Positions 37,389 to 47,496 of a stretch of DNA of 64,000 nt are shown here, one piece after another. The notes below the pieces were generated by a model, which saw only the letters and a list, made by a program, of their open reading frames with translations, searched no databases and was not told the origin of the DNA. The position numbers and the translations under genes were made by a program. Origin of the DNA: Roseateles oligotrophus (lineage in GTDB: Bacteria > Pseudomonadota > Gammaproteobacteria > Burkholderiales > Burkholderiaceae_C); contig NZ_JACHLP010000002.1 in NCBI RefSeq assembly GCF_014204525.1, forward strand, positions 310,001 to 374,000. The letters run 5' to 3'. Every line of letters starts with the position of its first letter. The stretch's first letter is position 1.

Positions 37389-39392
37389 ATGGGTGTCGCG
37401 AGTAGGGCTCAGGCAGTACCGAGCCTTGCATTGGAGCAACGCTTGCTGCAGATTGCGGCGCGTTTTTCCGAATTGGGGGCATGGCTGCAGGAGAGCGGGC
37501 CTGCAGGGCTTTTCCATGCCAGCCCCAAAGTGCATGAAATCCTGGGCGCCGAACCCGGTGAGTTGAAGGTCCTGCGGGACTGCTGGACCTTTTTGCATGC
37601 AGATGATCGCGCCCAGGCCGAGCAGGCCCAGGCCTTGTGCGAATCGCAGGCGCGCGCCTATTCGCTGGAGCTGCGCCTGGCCCGTGCCGATGCGACCGAG
37701 CGTTGGGTGCGGCTGCAGGTCTCGCCCCTATTGGACGCCGCGGGTCAGCCCAGGGGCAGCGAAGGCGCTTTCCGCGATATCAGCGCGGTCAAGATCACCG
37801 AGGCGGTGCTGCAGGAAAGCGAGATGCGCTTTCGCTCGCTGATCGAGGGCGTGGACAAGGTCTCGGTACAGGGTTATGACAGCCAGCGCCGGGTGATCTT
37901 CTGGAACAAGGCCAGCGAAAACCTCTACGGCTACAGCACCGCCGAGGCCATAGGCCGGCAGCTGGAGGATCTGATCATCCCGCCGGCCATGCGCGAGCTG
38001 GTCATCCAGGGCACGCGGCAATGGCTGGAGTCGGGCGTGGTCAGCGTGCCTTCCGAGGAGCTGGTGCTGCGCCATAAAAATGGCTCGGATGTGCCGGTGT
38101 TCTCCAGCCACGCCATGCAGCGCAGCCGCAGCGGCGAGGCCTTTCTCTACTGCGTCGATGTGGACCTGAGCGAGCGGGTGCAGGCTGAGGCCACCCGCGC
38201 CAAGCTGGAGTCGCAGCTGCGTGAGGCGCAAAAGCTGGAGGCCATGGGCACCATGGCCGGCGGTATCGCGCATGATTTCAACAATGTGCTGGGTGCCATC
38301 CTGGCCAATATCAGCCTGGCCAGCGAACTGCTGGGCGAGGAGCATCCGGCCATGCGCCATATGCGCTTGATCAGCCGGGGCGGCGAGCGGGCGCGCAGCA
38401 TGGTGCGCAAGATGCTGGCCTTCAGCCGCCGCCAGCCGCACTCGTTGGAGCTGCTCGAACTGGGTGGGCAGGTCGCTGAAGGCCTGGCCCTGTTGCGCGC
38501 CAGCCTGCCCAAGGGTGTGGGCTTGCAGCTGGATGTGCTGGACGGCGATCTGCGGGTGCAGGCCGATGCCAGCGAGTTGCAGCAGGTGCTGCTCAACCTC
38601 TGCAGCAATGCCTGGCAGGCCTTGCCGGCCAAGGGCGGCCACATCCATGTGGGCCTGCGCCGTGCGCAGCTGCCGGCCGACAGGCCCGAGCTGGAAATGC
38701 CGGCCGGCGCCTACGCCGAGCTGTTCGTGCGTGACGACGGTTGCGGCATCGATGCCCTGACCCAGGCACGTATTTTCGAGCCCTTCTTCACCACCAAGCC
38801 GATAGACCAGGGCACCGGCCTGGGCCTGGCCGTGGTACATGGCATTGTGCGCAGCCATCACGGCGCCATCGCCATCGACAGCGTGGTCGGCAAGGGCAGT
38901 TGCTTCTATGTCTATCTGCCCATCGCCGAAGGCCAGGCCCTGGCCGCCTTGCCGCCCGAGCCGGCAGCAGCGCAGGCCAAGAGCCCGGAGGCGCCGCGCG
39001 CCAAGCCGGCCCCCCAAGGCCAGCGCCTGATCTATGTCGACGACGATGAGGTGATGCGCCTGACCGTCGAGGGGCTGTTGCTGCGCGCCGGCTATCGGGT
39101 CGGCCTGTGCAGCGGCGCCGAGGAGGCCCTGGCCTTGTTGGTGGCCACGGGCCAGGATGTGGCCGCCTTGATCAGCGACTATCACATGCCCGACCGCGAT
39201 GGACTCAGCTTGGCTAATGCGGTATTGCAGCAGTATCCGGGCCTGCCGGTGCTGCTGTCCTCGGGCTATATCAGCGAGCAGTTGCATGAACAGGCCCTGT
39301 CCCTGGGCGTGTCCTGCCTGATCAAGAAAGAGAATCTGCTGGAAGAGCTGCTGCCCAGCATCCATGCCCTGCTGGGCGAAACACCCGGCTAA
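37389..39392 (+). CDS. PAS-domain hybrid sensor histidine kinase with C-terminal receiver
   Basis: A 667-residue soluble kinase: a first PAS-like region (about 15-125), a second PAS domain (about 140-270), HisKA with His295 (GGIAHDFNNVLGA), N box LLNLCSNAWQALP, G boxes RDDGCGID and GTGLGLAVVHGIV, then a receiver with Asp597 (LISDYHMPDRDG). There is no membrane segment, so it senses an internal signal. AAGGAG lies upstream of ATG 37389. It precedes two cyclase-type genes on the same strand, which suggests a combined phosphorelay/cyclic-nucleotide module. Confidence 0.88.
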   Translation: MGVASRAQAVPSLALEQRLLQIAARFSELGAWLQESGPAGLFHASPKVHEILGAEPGELKVLRDCWTFLHADDRAQAEQAQALCESQARAYSLELRLARADATERWVRLQVSPLLDAAGQPRGSEGAFRDISAVKITEAVLQESEMRFRSLIEGVDKVSVQGYDSQRRVIFWNKASENLYGYSTAEAIGRQLEDLIIPPAMRELVIQGTRQWLESGVVSVPSEELVLRHKNGSDVPVFSSHAMQRSRSGEAFLYCVDVDLSERVQAEATRAKLESQLREAQKLEAMGTMAGGIAHDFNNVLGAILANISLASELLGEEHPAMRHMRLISRGGERARSMVRKMLAFSRRQPHSLELLELGGQVAEGLALLRASLPKGVGLQLDVLDGDLRVQADASELQQVLLNLCSNAWQALPAKGGHIHVGLRRAQLPADRPELEMPAGAYAELFVRDDGCGIDALTQARIFEPFFTTKPIDQGTGLGLAVVHGIVRSHHGAIAIDSVVGKGSCFYVYLPIAEGQALAALPPEPAAAQAKSPEAPRAKPAPQGQRLIYVDDDEVMRLTVEGLLLRAGYRVGLCSGAEEALALLVATGQDVAALISDYHMPDRDGLSLANAVLQQYPGLPVLLSSGYISEQLHEQALSLGVSCLIKKENLLEELLPSIHALLGETPG

Positions 39393-39500
39393 AGCGGTCC
39401 AAGTCTGGCCTTGAACCCGCAGGCCGCTGCTTGACAATGAATGCGAGCGGCGCCGGCCGCAGGACGGCCCGGCGTTCAGGACTTGCAAAAAGGGCCGGGC

Positions 39501-40793
39501 ATGGGTGTGACGCGTTTGAATGAGGTGAGTCGCCAGCGCAAGTCCTGGCTGGATGGGTTCATGGCCTATGCCTTGCCGGAGGGCTTGAGCGAGGCCGAGC
39601 TGCGCGAGCACATCGTCACCCTGGATCAGCTGCTCTACGGCTTGTGGAATCTGGGCGAAAACCTGGTCTATGCCTGGACCCCGATGCCGCAAGGCCTGCG
39701 CCTCCTGCTCGCCCCCCACCCCCTGCTGAGCGAGTATGCCCAAGGCCGCTCCCAGGCCGGTGGCGAGGCGCTGGCGCCGGCCGAGGTGCAGCGGCGCAGC
39801 CGTTTGCTGGACGAGCTGCTGGCCGAGCCCGGCCACCTGCCCGAGGCCCGGTTCGACAGCCTGGCGGCCGAATTCGGCCTGGAGCCCGTGCAACTGGTCC
39901 TGCCTTTCTCGCCCAGTGCCGGCCTGGGCCTGGGCCTGGTGGCGGCCATCTTGGCGCGTTATGGCATCCGTTTGGTGGAAGACCGGGCGGTGATCCTGCT
40001 GGACACGGTCGGCTTCTCATTGCTGACGCCGCTGCAGCAGGTGGTGCAGCTGGGCAGCCTGTCCTGCTCGGTCAACGCGGCCTATGCCAAGCTGCTGGAC
40101 CGCGAGATCAATATCAACTTCGCCCGTACCACCACGGGCGACGGCTTCTACATCTGGAACCGCATGCGCGGCATCGAGGCCAATGTGGAGCTCTACCAGC
40201 TGCTGCAATTCATCCTGGCCGACAACGCCCTGGCCCGCGAGCGGGCGCAGCGGCCGGAGTCGGTGCCGCAGCTGCGCGCCGCCTTCCATGTCGGTTCGCA
40301 CTACGAGTTCTATCAGTCGGAAGGGCTCAACCCCACCTCCTTCAGCTATTTGGTCGGCCAGGTCACCATCGAGCTGGCCCGCATGCTGGAGCGCGCCCTG
40401 CCGGGGCAGATCCTGGTGGGCAAGTTCAGCACCTTGATGCGAGACGAGCAGAACGGCCAGCAGCGCCGCATCGACAGCCTGGGCTTTGTCGAGCGTGCTC
40501 GCAACCCGCTCAAACAGCTGGGCGGCCTCAATCTGGGTGGGGCGGAGATCGACGAGATTGCCTGCTATCTGACCGGCCAGCGCGACGAGCGGGGCGAGTT
40601 CGGCGTCAGCGAATTCGAGATCAGCGACAAGCACGGCCTGGCGCACCGGGTTTACAACGCCAAGATCAATATCCATCGCCGCCAGGGCGAGCCCATTTAT
40701 CTGGGCTTGCAGGAGGAGGAAATGCACAAGTTTTCGACCCCAATCGCAGGGACTCGGAACGTGAATAGTGCCGAGATCATCGTCAAGCGGTAG
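39501..40793 (+). CDS. Uncharacterised protein with class III cyclase-like domain
   Basis: A 430-residue protein. The middle (about 160-350) resembles a class III adenylate/guanylate cyclase homology domain: the first metal aspartate is D168 (ILLDTVGFS) and the second D214 (TTGDGF), 46 residues apart, as against 44 in the clear cyclase encoded next. Conserved substrate-specifying residues further on are harder to place, so it may be catalytic, a heterodimer partner, or a degenerate sensor. The N-terminal ~150 residues and C-terminal ~80 have no recognised family. It has no signal peptide or membrane segments. It lies between a hybrid kinase and a large cyclase, 58 nt before the latter. Confidence 0.65.
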   Translation: MGVTRLNEVSRQRKSWLDGFMAYALPEGLSEAELREHIVTLDQLLYGLWNLGENLVYAWTPMPQGLRLLLAPHPLLSEYAQGRSQAGGEALAPAEVQRRSRLLDELLAEPGHLPEARFDSLAAEFGLEPVQLVLPFSPSAGLGLGLVAAILARYGIRLVEDRAVILLDTVGFSLLTPLQQVVQLGSLSCSVNAAYAKLLDREININFARTTTGDGFYIWNRMRGIEANVELYQLLQFILADNALARERAQRPESVPQLRAAFHVGSHYEFYQSEGLNPTSFSYLVGQVTIELARMLERALPGQILVGKFSTLMRDEQNGQQRRIDSLGFVERARNPLKQLGGLNLGGAEIDEIACYLTGQRDERGEFGVSEFEISDKHGLAHRVYNAKINIHRRQGEPIYLGLQEEEMHKFSTPIAGTRNVNSAEIIVKR

Positions 40794-40851
40794 GATGGCG
40801 GGGCGCAGCGTTGGTAGGGAACCACGCGCGCATGCGAACGAGAGCTGATGC

Positions 40852-43800
40852 ATGACCATTCAGTCCGATATCGCGCCGGCGCTGGGGTTCTTGGGGCAGC
40901 GGCGCAATTTGACCTTGTTATTTGCGGATTTGTCCGAGTCGACACGTCTCGCGGACGCCATGGAGGCGGAAGACTACGCCTTGATGCTGAGTGAGCTGCG
41001 CGGCCTCTACCAGGGCTTGGTGCGGCAGCACGGCGGCCTGGTGGTACGCATCCAGGGCGACGGCATGCTGGCCATTTTTGGCTACCCCCAGAGCGGCGAG
41101 GACGATGGCCGCCGCGCCGCCTATGCCGCGCTGGACCTGCACGAGGCCGTGCGGGCCATGCGGCCCGCCTCCGGGGCGCCGTCCTGGCCGCATCGCCGCA
41201 GCCTGACCCTGCATTCCGGCATCCATGCCGGCCTGGTGCTGATGGAGGCCGGCGACGAGGTGCGCGGCCGCTTCGAGCTGCTGGGCAATGTGCCCAATAT
41301 CGCCGCCCGCCTGTGCGAGGCCGCCGCGGCCGACGAGATCCTGGTCAGCGAGGTCAGCCTGGGCCTGCAAGGCCAGTTCTTCCAGTTGGATGAGCGCCGC
41401 AATCTGCTGGTGCGCGGCCGGGCCACGCCCTTGTCGGTCTGCAAGGTGCTGGGCCGCAACGACATCAAACGCCGCTTCGAGGCCAGCCAGAAGCGCGGCC
41501 TGACGCCGTTTGTGGGGCGAGACTTCGAGATGAGCTTGCTGGAGCAGGCCCTCAACGCCGCCTGTGCCGGGCGGCCGCGCTGGATCAGCGTGCGCGCCGG
41601 CCCCGGCGTGGGCAAGACGCGGCTGACCGAGGAGTTTTTGCAGCGCGCGGCCGACGAGCATTGCCAGATCCACCGCGGCTATTGCGAACCGCACCTCAGC
41701 GCCGAGCCTCTGCAGCCCTATCTGCAGATGTTGCGCAGCCTGCAAGGCCTGGGCTTTGCGGCGGCCGATGCCGTGTTGCAGCTGCCGCCCAAGGCGCGGG
41801 CCGAGGCGGTGCTGAGCCTGGTGATGGAGCTGGCGAGCGAGCTGCCCCAGCTGCTCTTCATCGACGATCTGCAATGGGCCGACGACGCCAGCGTGGCCTT
41901 GCTGCACCGGCTGCGTGCGGTCGCGGCCGAGTTCAAGCTGCCCGTGCTGGTGTTGACGGCCACCCGGCCGCACAGCCAGAACTCGCTGGAAAGCCTGCCC
42001 GAGCTGATCGGCCAGGCCGCCAAGCTGCGCAACGATGCCGAGGTGCAGGTGCATGAGTTGCAGCCCTTCACCGAGCAGGAGTCCCTGCACGCCACCAGCC
42101 AGCTGCTGCCCCATGTCGATCCCTTTTGGGCGGCAGAGATCCAGCGCCACGCCGGCGGCAACCCCTTGTTCATCGAGGAGCTGTGCCACGCGCTCTCGCA
42201 CGAGGGCAGCGCCGAGGAGGCGGCGCGCAATTTCGGCGCCTTCGCCAGCCATGCCGCCTCGCCCGAAGGCAGCAGCCTGGGCAAGCAGGTGGGCTCGGGC
42301 AGCGCCTGGCTGTCCTCCCTGGTCGAGTCGCGGATGGCGCGGCTGCCGGCCGATGAGGCCGAGCTGCTGCGCAGCGCGGCCGTCATCGGCAATGTGATCC
42401 CGGTCTGGCTGCTGCAGCGTGTCACCGGCTGTGACGAATCGCACCCCGCCGTGCGCCGCCTGGCCGAGCAGGACTTCGTCTTCCCCGCCCAACGCCCCGG
42501 CCATCTGCGCTTCAAGCACGGCATGGCCCGCGACGTGGTCTACGAGGCCATAGGCTTGCAAGCCCGCCAGGCCATGCACCGCAAGATCCTGGCCGAGCTG
42601 CACGCCGTGCAGCAGGACGGCGAGCGTGAGGAGCCGGCCAATGAGCTGCTGGCCTATCACAGCCGCGCCGCCCAGCAGTGGGAGGCCGCCGCCCACCATG
42701 CCGAGCAGGCCGGCGACCAGGCCCTGGCCAGCTCGGCCCTGGACCGGGCCAAGAAGCAGTACCGCGCGGTGCTGGAGGCGCTGGAGCATCTGCCCCAGAC
42801 CGACGAGATCGCGCTGCGCTGGATCTCCATCGCCGCTCGCCTGGGCCTGGCCTGCGTGTTCGACGCCTCGCGCGCCGATCTGCGGGTGATGCAGCACGCG
42901 GCCAAGCTGGCCCAGCTGAGCGGCCATCAGGACCTGATCGCGCGCGCCGAATACTGGCTGGGCTATGTCGGCTACGCTCTGGGCCAGGCCCGCAGCAGCA
43001 GCCAGCATTGCGAACGCGGCCTGGCCGCCGCCGAGCAAGGCCAGGACGTCGCCCTGATTGCCCAGCTGCACGGCACCCTGGGCCAGGTGCGTGCCGCCGC
43101 CGCCGACTACGACGCCGCCCTGCAATTGCTGGACGGCAGCATCGCCTTTCAGCGCCCGCGCCAGCGGCCCGGCCGGCCGCCCGTGGGCCTGGCCTATTCG
43201 CTGGCCTGCCGCGCCTATGTGCTGGGCGACCGGGGCGAGTTTGCCGCGGCCCAGGCGGCGTTTGATGAGGCCTTGTCCGGCATCCAGGGCAGCAACCATG
43301 CGGTGGAGGCCTCCATCCAGGGTTGGCGCGCCGCCGTGCTGCTGTGGCAGGGGCGCTGGGCCGAGGCCCAGGCATGCGGCGCCGACTCCCGCCGCATCGG
43401 CACCCTGGTGCGCAGTCTGTTCACCTGCGCCATGGGGCATGCGGCCCAGGCCTATGGCCAGTGGATGGCCAGTCGCTCACCGCTGGCGCGCCAGGACCTG
43501 CTCAATGCCACGCACTGGCTGGCCCCGCGCGGCGGCGGCCTGTTCAGCTCGCTCAACCATGGCTGGCTGGCCGAAATCCTGGTCAGCCAGGGCGAGGCCA
43601 GGCTGGCCCGTCACCACATCGCCCAGGCCCTGTGCCGGGCCCGCCAGCATGATTTGATCGGCGTGGCCATGGCCTACCGTGCCGCCGCGCGCATGACGGC
43701 CTGTACGGCCATGGCCAGGCAGGGTTTGAGTGAGGCGCAGCGCAGCGTCGAGATTGCGCGTTATCTGGCCCATGCCGATGCGGTGGCCCGGCGCCGCGGC

Positions 43801-43962
43801 TCGGCCCATGAGCTGGCGGTGAACCAGCTCTGCCATGCCGAGATCGCGCATTCGCAGGGCCGCCCTGCTGCGCGCGAGCTGGATCAGGCCGAAGCGGCCT
43901 TCGGCCGCCTGGGCATGGCCTGGCATCTGGGCGAGGTCAGGCGCTTGCGTTCAGACCTGTAG
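40852..43962 (+). CDS. Class III adenylate cyclase fused to AAA ATPase and TPR-like domain
   Basis: A 1036-residue signalling protein. Residues 20-205 form a class III cyclase domain with metal aspartates D26 (LLFADLSES) and D70 (RIQGDGMLAIFGYP). A P-loop ATPase follows (FVGRDFEMSLLEQAL near 220, Walker A GPGVGKTRL near 250, Walker B LLFIDDLQWADD near 336), then a long helical TPR-like repeat region (about 600-1036). This architecture is widespread in proteobacteria and resembles LuxR-type MalT/STAND sensors with cyclase output; the ligand is unknown. Overlaps the convergent DyP-P450 gene by 12 nt. Confidence 0.87.
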   Translation: MTIQSDIAPALGFLGQRRNLTLLFADLSESTRLADAMEAEDYALMLSELRGLYQGLVRQHGGLVVRIQGDGMLAIFGYPQSGEDDGRRAAYAALDLHEAVRAMRPASGAPSWPHRRSLTLHSGIHAGLVLMEAGDEVRGRFELLGNVPNIAARLCEAAAADEILVSEVSLGLQGQFFQLDERRNLLVRGRATPLSVCKVLGRNDIKRRFEASQKRGLTPFVGRDFEMSLLEQALNAACAGRPRWISVRAGPGVGKTRLTEEFLQRAADEHCQIHRGYCEPHLSAEPLQPYLQMLRSLQGLGFAAADAVLQLPPKARAEAVLSLVMELASELPQLLFIDDLQWADDASVALLHRLRAVAAEFKLPVLVLTATRPHSQNSLESLPELIGQAAKLRNDAEVQVHELQPFTEQESLHATSQLLPHVDPFWAAEIQRHAGGNPLFIEELCHALSHEGSAEEAARNFGAFASHAASPEGSSLGKQVGSGSAWLSSLVESRMARLPADEAELLRSAAVIGNVIPVWLLQRVTGCDESHPAVRRLAEQDFVFPAQRPGHLRFKHGMARDVVYEAIGLQARQAMHRKILAELHAVQQDGEREEPANELLAYHSRAAQQWEAAAHHAEQAGDQALASSALDRAKKQYRAVLEALEHLPQTDEIALRWISIAARLGLACVFDASRADLRVMQHAAKLAQLSGHQDLIARAEYWLGYVGYALGQARSSSQHCERGLAAAEQGQDVALIAQLHGTLGQVRAAAADYDAALQLLDGSIAFQRPRQRPGRPPVGLAYSLACRAYVLGDRGEFAAAQAAFDEALSGIQGSNHAVEASIQGWRAAVLLWQGRWAEAQACGADSRRIGTLVRSLFTCAMGHAAQAYGQWMASRSPLARQDLLNATHWLAPRGGGLFSSLNHGWLAEILVSQGEARLARHHIAQALCRARQHDLIGVAMAYRAAARMTACTAMARQGLSEAQRSVEIARYLAHADAVARRRGSAHELAVNQLCHAEIAHSQGRPAARELDQAEAAFGRLGMAWHLGEVRRLRSDL

Positions 43963-46900
43963 GCCCAGCACGGTGGGCGAGCCGGTGAAGCGCAGCGTGC
44001 CGGCCTCCAGAACGGCAGCCGCCACACCCAGCATCACGCCCATAGCCATGGCGTAGCCGGAACAGGCGTGCAGCGGCGCGGGCAGCACCGCGTCGCGGCG
44101 ATCCCCGCCAAACATCAGGGTGTGGTTGCGCGGGTCTTGCTGGGTGGCCGAGGCAATGCCGACGATCACCGTGTCGCCTTGCTGCACCTCCACCCCGGCC
44201 AGGCGATGGGCTTTGCGCGCCGTGCGCCAGACCATGCCGGGCACCGGCCGGCCCACCATGGTGGCGATCAACGTGGGCCGCAGGCTTGCGACGGCCTGGG
44301 CATAGATCTGGGCCGGCGCCGTGCCGGCGGCAAAGCGCGGCCAGTCCTGCTGCACATCCCAGAGCTTTTTGCTGACGATCCAGGCGCCCAGGCAGCCGAC
44401 GGTATTGCCATGCACGGTGGGCGGGAAGCCCAGCATGATGCCGGCGATGGTGCGCGGCACGATGTCGGGGTCTTGCGCGCTCATGCCTTGCAGCGCCTCC
44501 TTGATGGCCTGGCTCAGCTTGGGCAGGGGCGCATCGGCCGCCTGGGCGGCCAGCCATTGCTTGACGGCGGCCTGCAGGCCCTGGCCTTTTTTGCTGGCCA
44601 CCTTGCCGACCAGCTCGCTGGGGTGGGGGCCGAAGACGAAGCGCGAGACGGCGAAGAAGTCGCGCGGGCAGCGCGGCGCGTCCTGGCCATCTGCGGGCTT
44701 GGCATGCCATTCCGTGCCCCACATGGCCTGGCCGTCGGGCAGGCCGAACCAGGTTTTGCACAGGGCCGCCAGCACATGCTCCGACAGCTGCTCCACATCC
44801 AGCAAGCCCTCCTTCAGATGCAGCTGCTGGGCGCCGCCGCGCACCTTGGCGACGACGGCGGCCGCCACCGCGTGGGCGGCCGTGAAGGCGCTGGCCTCGT
44901 CGATGCTCTCGATCGCCGCATTGATCAGCGGCGCCTGCTCGGCATGGCCGCTGTCCTCGTCCATGCCCAGATAGCCGCGGCCTATGGACTGGGCCATGCG
45001 CGAGCCATAGCCCGTCACCGAGTAGCGCGACTCGCGGTCGCGGAAGACCTCGCAGACCTCGCGCGCCTCGCCCACCAGCACGCCGTAAGCGGTGCGCAGC
45101 ACGCCGCCGGGCTGGCTGCGGACATAGGCCCAGGCGGCGTCGCGGCTGCTGCTGTCTTCCAGCCATTGCTGCCAGGCCTGGGCGTCGTCCGGCGCGGGCG
45201 CGCGGCTGGGCACGGCGATGGGCGTCGGGAAGGCGGGCAGCTCCACCAGGGCCGGCAGCAGGCGCAGGGCCGGCAGCGAGGGCACGAAGAAATAGGCCCC
45301 CCATTGCAGCTCGACAAAGGGCTGGTCGCCCAGGTTCAGGTGCAAGACCCGCCCCTGGTGCTCAAAACGGTAGATGCGCGGCGTGGTGGCGGGCAGGGCC
45401 TTGGCGGCCGGCGTCTGCGGCACGGCCACGCCCAGGAAGGGGTCGGCTTGGGGCCCATAGCCGCCGCTGGCATTGCCGCCGGAGATCCAGCGCTGGATGA
45501 TCTCGAACTGTTCGGCCAGATTGGCGTTGTAAGCCATGAAGATCAAGCCGCGGTCCTCGGCATCGGGCGTGCTGCTGTCGCTGCTGCCGTGGACCGGGCC
45601 GTAAGACATGCCGCGCCGCAGGATGCGGGGCACCGGCAGGCCGGGGATGTCGGTGCGCGGGTTGGCGCGGCGGATGTGGGCGTGGAAGGGGCAGGCCGAG
45701 CCCTTGGCGTCCTCGCTGTAGTTGAAGCCGTTGCTGGCGCCCAGGCTGGGTGCGGCCAGGGGCGTGCCGTCGGTCCAGCGGCCCATCATCTTGCCCAGCA
45801 GCTCCTCGCGGTTCAGGCCCAGCTGGGGGGCTTGGGTGTCCAGGCAGTGGTGCAGGCGATCCACATACTGGCGCAGCTTGCGCACAACGAGGAAGCTACC
45901 CTTGTCCAGCAAGGCGTCGGCGGCCTCGGGTACGGCGCAGCTGTCGCGGTCGCTGCGGAAGCCCAGCAGCAGCTCGCCGCGATGCACGGCGTCCGACCAG
46001 GGCTGGGCCGGCGTCTGCGGGCCGGGCTCGCCGACCTGGGGCTGGCTGATGCCGTCCACAAAGCCGAAGCTCTCGCGCGTCTGCTGCGGGTTCTTGGGGT
46101 TGATGCCGCGGCGCATCGCTTGCACTGACAGCACTTGCAGGCCCGTGTCCTGCTCCAGACTATGGATGGCCGCCTCCAGGCTGCTGCCGGCGGGCAGGGC
46201 GCCGTGGCGCAGCTGGATCAGCAGATGCACGGCACCTAAGTCCACCGGCCGGCCATCGGCCTTGGCCTCCGGCCAGTTGCGGGTCGGCAGCTTCCAGTAG
46301 CGCGGGTGGTTGTGGCGCACGTCGCCGAGCACGCCGGCGCGCGCCTCCATGCCCTCGATAAAGGGCTGGGGGAAGCGCTCCAGCCGCGTGTTGCTAACAC
46401 CAAGCGCACGCAGACCGCTGAGGCTGAGCGCCAGATTGCGATAGAAGCCGTCCGCCGGCTTTTTGCCGGCCATCGTGTCGGCCTCGCTATTGAGCGTGAG
46501 GCTGCTCAAATAGGCCAGGGCCTTGGCCGCTTGCGTCACCCGCAGCAGCACCATGGCGCCGCCCTGCAGATCGGGGTAGGCCGTGAGCATGCCGCCCTGG
46601 ATGTCGGCGTCGCTATAGTCCAGCGCGCGGGCCGGCAGCTCGACCTTGGGCGGCGCCTTCTCAAACCAGTCCAGCATGCGGTAATAGGCCTCGCGCAAGG
46701 GGCTGGCGGGCGGGAAGAGGCTGGCGGTGTCCAGCTCCACCAGCTCGAAGAGGATGTCGCGCGCCGCGCGGATCAGGCACAAGCCGTCGGGCGCACCGGC
46801 CAGGAAGTAGCGCTCCAGGGTGTAGAGCGTGGCCAGGGCCGGCAGGCCGCGCAGGGCCATGGCCATGCGTGCAGGCATCTGGCTGGTGTCGGGCAGGGGA

Positions 46901-47496
46901 TTGCTGGCGCCGGGCAGGCCGGTGTGCAGCTGGGTGGCGGGCAGATCATTGCTCGGGTGCAGCTCGCGCTGCTGCCATTCCAGGGCGGCCAGGTATTCGT
47001 GGTCGCTGGTGCTGCGGCCCGATTCGAAGTAGAGGAAGTCGGCCGAGATCTCATGCGCCCGCACCCATTGCTTGTAGCGCTCGAAGCTGGTTTCCTTGGC
47101 CAGTTGGTAGCCCTCGGCATGGCAGAGGATCAGGTCCAGCATGCTGCCCAGCTGGTCCCAGATCACCCGCATATAGGGCTCCCAGCCGCCGTCGAAGCAG
47201 ACATTGAGCAGCAGCTTGTGGGGTTCGCCCAGCGGGGCGTCCGGCTTGGGCTCGATGATGGCCCAGCGGAAGGAGTGGACGATGCGGAAGCGGCTCACCA
47301 CATCGGTGAACAGGCCCGGCACCTCGCTGGACTCGCGCGCCCCCAGGCGCAGGGCATTGAGCGACTTGAGCACACGGCGCAGGCGGTCGACGTAGCTGAT
47401 GGTTTCAAAAGCCGTCACAAAGCCGGCTTTGATGGGCGTGATCAGCACCAGATCGGTGATGCCTTGCAACTGGGTTTCGGGCTTGTTGAATGACAT
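43951..47496 (-). CDS. DyP-type peroxidase fused to a cytochrome P450 domain
   Basis: A 1181-residue protein carrying two haem-enzyme modules. The peroxidase part has the GxxDG motif GFVDG at about 478-482 and the proximal haem histidine near 607 (AHIRRANPR). A ~400-residue N-terminal extension resembles the ferredoxin-like half of large DyP enzymes but is not fully assigned. Residues about 780-1181 look like a P450: an I-helix-like region (AGIMLGFPPTVHG) and the haem-thiolate loop with Cys1145 in PLHACSGYAMAMGVML. No signal peptide is seen, so it is probably cytoplasmic. The single continuous frame has no break. The biological substrate is unknown; a peroxide-driven two-step oxidation is a guess. 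Confidence 0.82.
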   Translation of the reverse strand: MSFNKPETQLQGITDLVLITPIKAGFVTAFETISYVDRLRRVLKSLNALRLGARESSEVPGLFTDVVSRFRIVHSFRWAIIEPKPDAPLGEPHKLLLNVCFDGGWEPYMRVIWDQLGSMLDLILCHAEGYQLAKETSFERYKQWVRAHEISADFLYFESGRSTSDHEYLAALEWQQRELHPSNDLPATQLHTGLPGASNPLPDTSQMPARMAMALRGLPALATLYTLERYFLAGAPDGLCLIRAARDILFELVELDTASLFPPASPLREAYYRMLDWFEKAPPKVELPARALDYSDADIQGGMLTAYPDLQGGAMVLLRVTQAAKALAYLSSLTLNSEADTMAGKKPADGFYRNLALSLSGLRALGVSNTRLERFPQPFIEGMEARAGVLGDVRHNHPRYWKLPTRNWPEAKADGRPVDLGAVHLLIQLRHGALPAGSSLEAAIHSLEQDTGLQVLSVQAMRRGINPKNPQQTRESFGFVDGISQPQVGEPGPQTPAQPWSDAVHRGELLLGFRSDRDSCAVPEAADALLDKGSFLVVRKLRQYVDRLHHCLDTQAPQLGLNREELLGKMMGRWTDGTPLAAPSLGASNGFNYSEDAKGSACPFHAHIRRANPRTDIPGLPVPRILRRGMSYGPVHGSSDSSTPDAEDRGLIFMAYNANLAEQFEIIQRWISGGNASGGYGPQADPFLGVAVPQTPAAKALPATTPRIYRFEHQGRVLHLNLGDQPFVELQWGAYFFVPSLPALRLLPALVELPAFPTPIAVPSRAPAPDDAQAWQQWLEDSSSRDAAWAYVRSQPGGVLRTAYGVLVGEAREVCEVFRDRESRYSVTGYGSRMAQSIGRGYLGMDEDSGHAEQAPLINAAIESIDEASAFTAAHAVAAAVVAKVRGGAQQLHLKEGLLDVEQLSEHVLAALCKTWFGLPDGQAMWGTEWHAKPADGQDAPRCPRDFFAVSRFVFGPHPSELVGKVASKKGQGLQAAVKQWLAAQAADAPLPKLSQAIKEALQGMSAQDPDIVPRTIAGIMLGFPPTVHGNTVGCLGAWIVSKKLWDVQQDWPRFAAGTAPAQIYAQAVASLRPTLIATMVGRPVPGMVWRTARKAHRLAGVEVQQGDTVIVGIASATQQDPRNHTLMFGGDRRDAVLPAPLHACSGYAMAMGVMLGVAAAVLEAGTLRFTGSPTVLGLQV

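Noticed and set aside
37728-39893. Minus-strand 721-codon frame opposite the hybrid kinase
   Set aside because: Antisense shadow; kinase and receiver motifs are on the plus strand.
44068-46128. Plus-strand open frame (686 codons) opposite the DyP-P450 gene
   Set aside because: No domains and skewed composition; the minus strand has DyP and P450 motifs in a single frame.
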